From Roseiarcus sp050015935 (GTDB lineage Bacteria; Pseudomonadota; Alphaproteobacteria; Rhizobiales; Beijerinckiaceae): a stretch of 14,652 nucleotides of DNA. Shown here in pieces: positions 8,510 through 14,652 of the stretch. Positions within the stretch are counted from its first letter, which is position 1; each line of letters opens with the position of its first letter. The position numbers and the translations under genes are program-made. The stretch is taken from contig JBEKAL010000070.1 of assembly GCA_050015935.1 (NCBI GenBank), positions 1-14,652 of the forward strand. Direction: 5' to 3'. The notes beneath the pieces are model-generated. The model searched no databases. It saw only the letters and a list, made by a program, of their open reading frames with translations, and was not told the DNA's origin.

Positions 8510-9511
8510 ATGCTGCATTTTCCTGCAATGCGAATGTTCGGTCTGCGGCCGGAAGGCGTCCATTGCGGGCGCGACGGTCTGTTTGTCGGATCGGTCCCGC
8601 TGCTGCGCCAGGAGCGAGACTCCTTCGGTCGCGAATTCTGGTCCGTCCGCCCGGCTGAGGAACTCGATAACGAACTCACGGCGCGTTACGGCTCGCCGAT
8701 CGACGTCGCGGCGAAAGCCGGCGGACTCGCTTCCGTCGCGCGGGCGCTCGATCGCGGCGACCTGGCGCTGGCGGGGATCGCCGCGGTGCTGCTGCAATTT
8801 CCCGATCCGCCGCCGCTCGAAAAGGGCGCGCCGGCGGTCGACGATTGGGCGAAGCTGGCGGCGGAACTCGCGCGGAGCGGCCTCCTCAAGGGCGACTGGG
8901 ATCCGAGCAAGCACCCGCGCACCGGCGAAAAGCCGAATCCGGGGTGGTTCGCGCAAGTCGTGCGCGAGGTCCGGGAGGTGACGTCCCGGATGCGCGCATG
9001 GCCCTCGCCGCGATTCAACAAGGCGCTGCGGGACTTGGTGGAAGCTGTCGCGGAGAAGGGGGGCCTCTCCGAGTTCGGGCCGTACGCCGATGCGACCGCG
9101 ATCATATGGGAGCTTGTGGACCAACTCGGGCCCTCGGAACTCAACGACGGCGAGCAGCGCGCGATCGAGCAGACCAACGCCTATTTCGATCCGCCCAAGA
9201 CGCTGGAGGAGCTTCAGACGCCGCCGGCGCAAAATGGTCTCGGCTATGAGCGACATCACATCGTCGAGCAGAACGACGACAATGTCGCGAAGACGCCCTT
9301 CGCCAAGTTTGGCCGCGCGACGATCGACGATCCGAGCAATATCGTGTATATTGCGAGATTGAAACACGAGCTAATCACCGCGGATTTCAACAGTGAAGTG
9401 CCTGTCGGCTCGCAGGGACAAACTTTGAGGGATCTCGTCGACGATTTGGATTTCGACGACCAACGCTCTTTCGGACTCTATATGTTACGTAGGTATGGGA
9501 TCCTGCAATGA
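8510..9511 (+). CDS. Putative HNH-fold nuclease toxin (effector-like protein)
   Basis: Protein of 333 residues, no signal peptide or membrane segment. The N-terminal part (1 to about 100) contains REFWSVRPAEELDNEL and an ALDRGDLALAGIAAVLLQFP helix; I cannot name this domain. The middle (about 100-235) is helical and linker-like, with PGWFAQV and LNDGEQRAI segments. The C-terminal domain (about 243-333) has GYERHHIVEQN (H249/H250), DDPSNIVYI (N277) and ARLKHELI (H286), the His-Asn-His order of a beta-beta-alpha metal nuclease, as in AHH/LHH-type polymorphic-toxin tips. A conserved-looking LRDLVDDLDFDDQRSFGLYMLRRYGIL tail follows in two parts. Its stop overlaps the next ATG, so it is coupled to a probable immunity gene. 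Start uncertain: ATG 8510 has GAGGG 4 nt upstream, ATG 8459 has GAAGG only 3 nt away, ATG 8528 is also possible. Nuclease activity is inferred. Confidence 0.75.
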   Translation: MLHFPAMRMFGLRPEGVHCGRDGLFVGSVPLLRQERDSFGREFWSVRPAEELDNELTARYGSPIDVAAKAGGLASVARALDRGDLALAGIAAVLLQFPDPPPLEKGAPAVDDWAKLAAELARSGLLKGDWDPSKHPRTGEKPNPGWFAQVVREVREVTSRMRAWPSPRFNKALRDLVEAVAEKGGLSEFGPYADATAIIWELVDQLGPSELNDGEQRAIEQTNAYFDPPKTLEELQTPPAQNGLGYERHHIVEQNDDNVAKTPFAKFGRATIDDPSNIVYIARLKHELITADFNSEVPVGSQGQTLRDLVDDLDFDDQRSFGLYMLRRYGILQ

Positions 9512-10260
9512 ACGCGAAATCATACGCTCTGTTGAGCGAAGATGAACTGATCGATGAATTTGTTCGCCTCGCCAAGAGTCTCAGCAGCATGTGGACGTAC
9601 TGGTTCAACAGGCCGGCGAAGACCCCGGAGCGTGACCAGATGATGCGGGAACTCAGGGCGGTCAGCGCCGAACTCTGCGCGCGCAAGCCGATCGAAAAAC
9701 TGCGTCTGTTGTTCGATCACGAGAACGTCGACGTGCGGTTCCGCGCCGCCTTGGCGTTTATGGACGTCGATCCGGATTGGGCGCTCGCGACGATCCCGGC
9801 GCACACAGCGGACCTGTCGACCAAGGACGTGATGGCGCTGCGCGCGCGCGCCAAGAAGCGCCCGCCGGCGCGCCCGACCCCGAAGGACATGTCGACGGAG
9901 CAATTGGTCGCTCGGTTCGAGGACGCCGGGATTCGCCGCTACGCGACGCGCTTTCTCGGCGGCGAATCCGAGCCGTTCGACGTCAAGTTGAGCAATCGAA
10001 TCGTCGGCGAGATGCGAGGCATCGTCGACGAGCTGAAATCCCGCGACGCCTTGGCCGAGCTGCTGCCGATGCTCGACCACCCCAACATCGCCGTTCGCAA
10101 TAATGCGGCGAACTTTTGCGTTCCCATCGCCCGCGAACGCGCGATCGCCGTGCTCGAAGCCATTGAGGCGAGCCGGGACTCGATCGAACGGTCCAGCGCG
10201 GGCACGACGCTGTATTTCCTGCGCATGAAGGAGAAGGAAGGCAAGACGGCCTCGCCCTAA
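9508..10260 (+). CDS. DUF2019-like tandem-repeat protein, probable immunity protein
   Basis: Protein of 250 residues, helical, cytosolic, built from two related modules. Module 1 (about 8-105) has LSEDELIDEFVRLA, then ELRAVSAELCARKPIEKL and LLFDHENVDVRFRAALAFM. Module 2 (128-240) has MSTEQLVARFEDAG, then GEMRGIVDELKSRDALAEL and PMLDHPNIAVRNNAANF. A basic Lys/Arg/Pro linker (about 112-127) separates them. The pattern matches DUF2019/HEAT-like proteins found downstream of toxin genes. ATG 9508 overlaps the toxin stop (ATGA), giving tight translational coupling, the usual order of toxin then immunity. The gene ends 18 bp before the convergent glycosyltransferase stop. Immunity function is inferred from position and fold; it could instead regulate or chaperone the upstream protein. 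Confidence 0.75.
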   Translation: MNAKSYALLSEDELIDEFVRLAKSLSSMWTYWFNRPAKTPERDQMMRELRAVSAELCARKPIEKLRLLFDHENVDVRFRAALAFMDVDPDWALATIPAHTADLSTKDVMALRARAKKRPPARPTPKDMSTEQLVARFEDAGIRRYATRFLGGESEPFDVKLSNRIVGEMRGIVDELKSRDALAELLPMLDHPNIAVRNNAANFCVPIARERAIAVLEAIEASRDSIERSSAGTTLYFLRMKEKEGKTASP

Positions 10261-10270
10261 GCCGCGGCGC

Positions 10271-10320
10271 GGCGCAAATCAATCGCCGCGCGGGGGAATG
10301 ACCGTCACGACGAAACTCAC
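10271..10320. repeat. Right direct repeat: 3' end of the glycosyltransferase gene
   Basis: Partner of 8311-8360, same orientation, offset 1960 bp; 10289-10319 is the perfect 31-bp part. It covers the last 14 codons of the GT39 gene and 8 bp beyond its stop, so this is the native location. The two copies bracket the toxin/immunity pair. Confidence 0.85.
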
Positions 10321-11823
10321 GGGTTTGGCCCGGTGGCCGAAAAACTCGTGCGCGAGGGTCATTTCCGTGCGCGTCGCCCGCTCCGTGGCGAGCGCGGCGG
10401 TCGAGGCGAGACAGTCGGCGTCGTCCTTCACGCAGACCGAAAGCAGACCCTTTTCGGCGAGGGCTTGCGGCGTGACCCAACGGTTGCGGAAGAAATCGAA
10501 ATGGATGAAGCCGTGCGGCCGGTCCGGGCTGTAGAAGGCGACCCCGGTGTCGTAGAGGTCGCTTCCCGCGACATAGGCCAGCGGCCGGCCGGTCCTCTCG
10601 CGCCATAGACGAGTCGCTTCCTTCGCGAGCTCCTTGCGCGGCTGAACGTCGTTGGCGTCGTTGGAGAGCCACGCCCTGGAGAGCGCGACGGCGGGCGAGG
10701 CGACGAGCGCGCCCAGGCTCAGCGCCGCGGCGAGTCTCGCGGCGACGACGCGCAGCCGCTCGATGCGGCGCGCTCCGGCGATTTCGATTGCCAGCAGCGG
10801 CATCAGGCTGAAGGTCCCTATGAGCATGTTGGTCGAGATTTTGGTGCGCAGCGCGAACGCCGCGAGGACCGTCAGCATCAGCGGCGCCGTCGCGAGTATG
10901 GTCAGCAGGCGAAACCGCGCGCTCGCCCAATGCGCGCCGATTGTCGCCGCCGCTTCGCCGGGGCGCGTGCGGGCGACGAGGGCCACGAGCGCGAAGACGA
11001 CGGCGTTTTGCGCCAGGGCGCCGAAAAACGCCGTCGCCGCGAAGAAGGCGACTTCGTCGAACCCGCGTCCGGAGACGCGGGAGAGGTAACGCAGCGGCGG
11101 CGCGCCGCTCGACGCGAGCCACCAAAGGTGCGGCGCGCACAGCGCCGCGGCGACGCCCGCGGAAAGGTACGGCGAGGCCGAGGCGAAGTAACGCGACCGC
11201 GAGGGATGCTGGAGCGCGGCGATCAGGCAGGTCGCGGCCAGGATCAGCGCGTAATATTTCGACAGCAGCGCCAGACCCATGCACAGCCCGAACAGAGCGG
11301 CGTCGGAGAGGGCGCGGCCGTCGAGGGATCGCACGAAGAAATAGAGCGTCCAGGGCCAGATCGACAGAAATATCGAGTTGGCGTTGTATTTATAGGCGAG
11401 GAACGTATAGAACGGCGTCAGCAGCAGCAGGAGCGTCGCCGCCGACCTTTTCTCGCCCTCGGCGAAGCGGCCGATCAGTCGCCACGCGCCAAGAAGCCCG
11501 ACGCCGGCGTTGAGGCTGCTGAGCAGCGCGAAGGCCCAACCGGCGCGCGGAAAGACCGAGAACCAGACGCCGCAGATCCAGGCCCAGAATGGCGGGTGCT
11601 GGTTGTAGCCGAGCTGGAACTCCCGGCCCCAGGCATAGGCCTCCGCCATGTCGTTGTGGATCGAGGTCGGCGCTTCGGAGATGGCGAAATACGCCGTCCA
11701 GATCGCCACGAAAGCGGCGAACAGCGCCAGGACGAGCCTCGCCCCCGGTTCGCCGGTCGCGCCGCGCGAGCTGAAATTCCCGCCCTCGCCCGCGGCGACG
11801 CCGCTTCGTCCGTCAGCCGCCAT
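10279..11823 (-). CDS. GT39 (ArnT/PMT-like) membrane glycosyltransferase
   Basis: Inner-membrane protein of 514 residues with about ten or more hydrophobic helices. The first periplasmic loop carries HNDMAEAYAWGREFQLGYNQHPPFWAW in two parts (residues 56-82). The D58-x-x-E61 pair and the HPP (76-78) correspond to the acidic catalytic motif and H-P-P of the PMT_2/GT39 superfamily, which moves sugars from polyprenyl-phosphate carriers to lipid A, proteins or other cell-surface acceptors. A soluble C-terminal part (about 400-514) includes YVAGSDLYDTGVAFYSPDRP and VCVKDDADC. Acceptor unknown. ATG 11823 is chosen with GGGA-type purines upstream; the frame is open to 11988, but those residues are not family-like and would overlap the hydrolase. 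It lies 134 bp downstream of the hydrolase on the same strand, possibly one unit. Its last codons are duplicated at 8311-8360. Confidence 0.88.
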   Translation of the reverse strand: MAADGRSGVAAGEGGNFSSRGATGEPGARLVLALFAAFVAIWTAYFAISEAPTSIHNDMAEAYAWGREFQLGYNQHPPFWAWICGVWFSVFPRAGWAFALLSSLNAGVGLLGAWRLIGRFAEGEKRSAATLLLLLTPFYTFLAYKYNANSIFLSIWPWTLYFFVRSLDGRALSDAALFGLCMGLALLSKYYALILAATCLIAALQHPSRSRYFASASPYLSAGVAAALCAPHLWWLASSGAPPLRYLSRVSGRGFDEVAFFAATAFFGALAQNAVVFALVALVARTRPGEAAATIGAHWASARFRLLTILATAPLMLTVLAAFALRTKISTNMLIGTFSLMPLLAIEIAGARRIERLRVVAARLAAALSLGALVASPAVALSRAWLSNDANDVQPRKELAKEATRLWRERTGRPLAYVAGSDLYDTGVAFYSPDRPHGFIHFDFFRNRWVTPQALAEKGLLSVCVKDDADCLASTAALATERATRTEMTLAHEFFGHRAKPVSFVVTVIPPRGD

Positions 11824-11957
11824 CCCGATCCCGCTTTCCCCGTCAAAGTCGCGCGGGCTCGATCCGTCGCGCCGCGGCCGCACGCATATCGACTTGGGCG
11901 GAAAAATCCAACAGAGATCGCGCCGGCGTTTCGGCGAGCACGAGTCCGTCACCCCCC

Positions 11958-12875
11958 TTAAGACTTCGCCAGGGCACCCTCGATCCACGCGATCAGCTCC
12001 GCCTCGACTTCCTCGCGGTTGGTCTCGTTGAGCAGTTCGTGCCGGGCGTCGGGATAGCGGCGCACCGTCGGCGCGAGGCCGGCGCCGCGATAGGCGTCGA
12101 TCAGGCTATCGAGATTGGCGCCGACGGGATCGCGCGCGCCGCTGATGATGTAAATCGGCAAGGCCTTGGGAATTCGCGCGAGGGTCTCGGGCGCAAGCAG
12201 CGGCGCCAATCCGCCGAGCATGTCGATCGCGAGCTGCGTCGAGAAATCGAAGCCGCACAGGGGGTCGGCGACATAAGCGTCGACCGCGGCGGGATCGCGC
12301 GACAGCCAATCGAAATCGGTGCGCGCGGGACGGAAAGGCTTGTTGAATTGGCCGAACATCATCTTCTTGAGCAGCGCGCTCTTGCCGCGCGGGCTGAGAC
12401 GCAGGCGCTCGAAGCGCGCGATGAGGCGCCCGAGGGCGGCGGCGGCGGGCGGGCGTCCGTTGGCGCCCGACAGGATCGCGCCGGCGAGCGCCTCGCCGTG
12501 ATCGGCGATGAAGCTCTGGCCCATCAGGGAACCCATGGAATGGCCGAAAAAGAAAATCGGCGCGCCGGGATGGTCGGCGGCGATGCGGCGAGCGAGCGTC
12601 CAGAGGTCTTCGAGGCACAATCGCCAGCCGTCGCGCGCGGCGAAGAAGCCGAGGTCGCCCGGCTCGGCGGTGTAGCCGTGGCCGCGATGGTCGTTGGCGT
12701 AGACGCCGATGCGAGCGCGGTTCAGCGCCAGGGCGAAATCCTGGTAGCGCCGGGAATGCTCGGCGAGTCCATGCGCGATCTGAACAAGCGCGCGCGGCGG
12801 CGCATCCGGCGCCCAGCGCCGCACGAAAATGCGCGCGCCGTCGCCCGCTTCGAGAAGGAATTTCGACGTCGCCAT
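11958..12875 (-). CDS. Alpha/beta hydrolase, monoacylglycerol lipase / lysophospholipase-like
   Basis: Cytosolic serine hydrolase of 305 residues in the Hydrolase_4 family (monoacylglycerol lipase, lysophospholipase PldB relatives). Features in order: oxyanion-region motif IAHGLAEHSRRY (33-44), NDHRGHG (61-67), nucleophile elbow FGHSMGS with S113, a lid/cap segment about 140-220, ISGARDPVG with D249, and DARHELLNE with H279. The Ser-Asp-His triad is complete. No signal peptide. The substrate is probably a glycerolipid ester, but esterases of this family are promiscuous. ATG 12875 starts just before the conserved core and has GGGGA 9 nt upstream. A transposase remnant begins 15 bp upstream, so the original promoter was probably displaced. 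The glycosyltransferase gene lies downstream. Confidence 0.9.
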   Translation of the reverse strand: MATSKFLLEAGDGARIFVRRWAPDAPPRALVQIAHGLAEHSRRYQDFALALNRARIGVYANDHRGHGYTAEPGDLGFFAARDGWRLCLEDLWTLARRIAADHPGAPIFFFGHSMGSLMGQSFIADHGEALAGAILSGANGRPPAAAALGRLIARFERLRLSPRGKSALLKKMMFGQFNKPFRPARTDFDWLSRDPAAVDAYVADPLCGFDFSTQLAIDMLGGLAPLLAPETLARIPKALPIYIISGARDPVGANLDSLIDAYRGAGLAPTVRRYPDARHELLNETNREEVEAELIAWIEGALAKS

Positions 12876-12889
12876 GGTCGCGTGTCCCC

Positions 12890-13231
12890 AGCCGCAAGCT
12901 CCCCTTGCGCGACTATCTCATCGCGATTGCGATCTTCGTCAACGGCGCGAAGGGCCATAGCGCGCGGCGCCTGAGCAAGCGCATCGATCACGAATGGGCG
13001 TACTCAGACGAAGGCGCTTGCACCAATCAAGCGGAGTCATTCTTCTCGCGCATCCGTCGCGCCGAGACTGGCATTCACCATCGCATCGCCGGCGCGTATC
13101 TCAGCAGCTACGCCGCCGAAATGGCTTGGCGTGAGGATAACCGCCGCATTTCCAATGGCGAACAGTACCTTATGGTCATCAATGCCGCGCTGGCGCATCC
13201 GGTTTCGCGGCAGTGGAAGGGGTATTGGCAC
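12890..13231 (+). pseudogene. IS1595/ISXO2-type transposase remnant with internal deletion
   Basis: The open frame starts inside a gene, with no proper start codon. It encodes SRKLPLRDYLIAIAIFVNGAKGHSA, the segment after the zinc ribbon in ISXO2-like transposases, then passes at about residues 25-30 straight to KRIDHEWAYSDEGACTNQAESFFSR in two parts, which belongs to the C-terminal end. GIHHRIAGAYLSSYAAEMAWREDNRR and HPVSRQWKGYW follow, the usual family C-terminus. Roughly 130-150 residues of the catalytic core, including the first two acidic residues, are missing, and the N-terminal part is also gone. The reading frame stayed open across the deletion and runs on to 13423 into the start of the protease gene in another frame. 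Inactive remnant; I could not define its terminal inverted repeats. Confidence 0.85.
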
Positions 13232-13328
13232 GCAACGCGGTTACATGAAAGCGCCCCATCCGTTTCCTTATGGATACGACAAGCGTACTATTCCCTTCTG
13301 CCCGTCTCTGCATCGGAGGAGGTCGGCT

Positions 13329-14336
13329 ATGAAGATTATCGAAACGCTGGCTCTCGTTGTCTTAACGGCCGCATTTGCAGTGATCGGTCTTACTGCGCCC
13401 GCGCAAGAGTCTCCGCCCGCTAACCCAATCACTGCAAAAGATTTAGTTCCGGCCGAATTGGTGATGCACGCCACGGTAGAGTTACGCTGCGCTATAGATG
13501 CCTCACATATTAGCACGGGTACCGCGTTTATATTTGCGTTCTTCAATCAAAATGGTCGCAATTTTGGTGCCATCGTAACAAACAAACACGTATTAGGGAC
13601 GTTGGATGATCACCACATACTTACCCCATTTTCACAATGCGTTTTTACTCTGACCCGCGCCAAAAGTGATGGGTCGGCAGATTATTCTCAACATGTGGAT
13701 ATTGTTATCAATGATTTGAGCCGCAGTATTATACAACATCCTGACAATAATGTAGATTTAGCGATTGTTCCCGTTGCCGATCTGATTAACAAGACCATAA
13801 TAGACAGTGGACCTCTATTTTTTACACAATTTGATCAATCCTTAATACCCGATAACGCCGGCGTAAACTCCTTAACACCCCTTGAAGACGTCATTACCAT
13901 TGGATACCCGGCGAATTTTTGGGATCAAACAAATAACTTACCAATTTTTCATAGAGCAAGTACAGCGACCGCGCCATATATTGAGTTTCAAGGGCGTAAA
14001 GAATTCGTTATAGATACTACCGAATGGTTTGGTGCCAGCGGATCACCCGTCTTAATATACAATCCATCTGGGTGGGTTGATTTACGAAAACATGTAAATA
14101 ATATCGGACAGAGCCGGATATTTTTGATCGGTATCGTGTACGCGGTTGCGTATTACAATATCGATGGTACCACGACGATTGCGCCAATCCCAACTTCAGT
14201 ACAGGTGACGACACAAATCAAAGTTCCTATTAACGCGAGTGTTTGCATAGATGCGTCTCGTATCCTAGATTTCGAGCCGATTCTTGCGTCAATGGGCTAT
14301 CCAGTACCTCCAGGGTATACGATGCGGAGCAAATAA
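13329..14336 (+). CDS. Secreted trypsin-like (S1/DegP-type) serine protease, AT-rich gene
   Basis: Protein of 335 residues with an N-terminal signal peptide (MKIIETLALVVLTAAFAVIG, likely cleavage near APA at residue 25), so periplasmic or secreted. The trypsin-fold triad is visible in order: H87 in IVTNKHVLG, D143 in NNVDLAIVPV, and S237 in FGASGSPV (GxSGSP form of the nucleophile motif), with TIGYPAN (190-196) just before, as in DegP-like and trypsin_2 peptidases. There is no PDZ domain; the C-terminal stretch after 290 has no recognised domain. ATG 13329 has GGAGG about 7 nt upstream. Base use is sharply AT-rich compared with all other genes here, with many ATT, AAT and TTA codons, strongly suggesting recent transfer, and it lies next to a transposase remnant. 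Substrate unknown. Confidence 0.82.
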   Translation: MKIIETLALVVLTAAFAVIGLTAPAQESPPANPITAKDLVPAELVMHATVELRCAIDASHISTGTAFIFAFFNQNGRNFGAIVTNKHVLGTLDDHHILTPFSQCVFTLTRAKSDGSADYSQHVDIVINDLSRSIIQHPDNNVDLAIVPVADLINKTIIDSGPLFFTQFDQSLIPDNAGVNSLTPLEDVITIGYPANFWDQTNNLPIFHRASTATAPYIEFQGRKEFVIDTTEWFGASGSPVLIYNPSGWVDLRKHVNNIGQSRIFLIGIVYAVAYYNIDGTTTIAPIPTSVQVTTQIKVPINASVCIDASRILDFEPILASMGYPVPPGYTMRSK

Positions 14337-14652
14337 TTAAGTTAGGTGTCGATAAAGACGACCCTTGCCCTTCACGTCGCACAATTGCATTAGGAATTGC
14401 CGAGACGGTCGTGTTTCCTATCATAGCATTTCTTAACTTAATATTTGGTTGTTCCCGATCATTACCTGCGCCCCAACATGGATATGTACAAAGAAGGATA
14501 GACACAACTGTACCAAATAGCGACGATCCAAACCCGAGTTGAACACCCGATTTTCGCAAATCATTGATTGCGCTGGCATTTCAGCGAAATTCAAGTTGGC
14601 GTGGCACTACGCCTTGGGCGGCCGCGGCGTTTTCGGGCGCGTTTGGGTTGGG
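14337..14652. other. AT-rich tail of the protease island and return to GC-rich DNA
   Basis: I see no supportable gene here. Frames open on both strands (up to about 100 codons, partly overlapping the protease end) have no recognisable domain; the - strand one has a signal-like start (GTVVSILLCTYPCWGAG) but mostly overlaps other sequence. AT-rich composition continues to about 14580, then GC-rich sequence returns, which probably marks the right edge of the acquired segment. No clear terminator for the protease gene was found. Confidence 0.5.

Noticed and set aside
10930..11961. 343-codon + strand frame opposite the glycosyltransferase
   Set aside because: Antisense of a clear GT39 membrane protein; composition typical of shadows.
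12039..12974. 311-codon + strand frame opposite the hydrolase
   Set aside because: Overlaps a hydrolase with a complete catalytic triad on the other strand; no domain seen.
14230..14559. 109-codon - strand frame with a signal-like start after the protease gene
   Set aside because: Overlaps the protease 3' end, has no recognisable domain or good ribosome site, and AT-rich DNA makes hydrophobic starts common by chance.

Overview
The window is GC-rich chromosomal DNA of a Gram-negative alphaproteobacterium. A methylotroph or methanotroph of the Hyphomicrobiales is my guess, inferred from gene content and codon use and not proven. Supporting signs are the outer-membrane porin, the long alanine-rich tail on ribosomal protein L25, the PurL / small FlbD-like protein / BolA order, and the ISXO2-type transposase remnant.

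Layout. (1) 173-3702, + strand: an NRAMP-family metal transporter with altered metal-site motifs; a 5'-only remnant of an alginate-export-type outer-membrane protein; and an intact 16-18-stranded-type porin. (2) 4077-5535, + strand: the housekeeping pair rplY (L25/CTC) and pth (peptidyl-tRNA hydrolase), with a clear hairpin-T terminator between them. (3) 8212-5545, - strand: purL, a 71-residue FlbD-like protein overlapping purL by 4 nt, and a BolA protein 2 nt further on. This unit converges on pth. Neither purS/purQ upstream nor grxD downstream is visible, so the usual cluster appears interrupted at both ends. (4) 8459-10260, + strand: a two-gene cassette, read as an HNH-type nuclease toxin and a DUF2019-like tandem-repeat immunity protein joined by an ATGA overlap. 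The cassette lies between two direct copies of about 50 bp (31 bp perfect). The right copy is the 3' end of the next gene, a GT39 glycosyltransferase; the left copy is a detached duplicate of that gene end. (5) 12875-10279, - strand: a monoacylglycerol-lipase-like alpha/beta hydrolase, then the GT39 membrane glycosyltransferase. (6) 12890-14652: a deleted IS1595/ISXO2 transposase remnant starting 15 bp upstream of the hydrolase start codon, then a strikingly AT-rich secreted trypsin-like serine protease gene with an AT-rich tail, before GC-rich DNA resumes at the window end.

The housekeeping block (rplY to purL) is ordinary. The parts most worth attention are the repeat-flanked toxin/immunity cassette and the foreign-looking protease island beside the transposase remnant.
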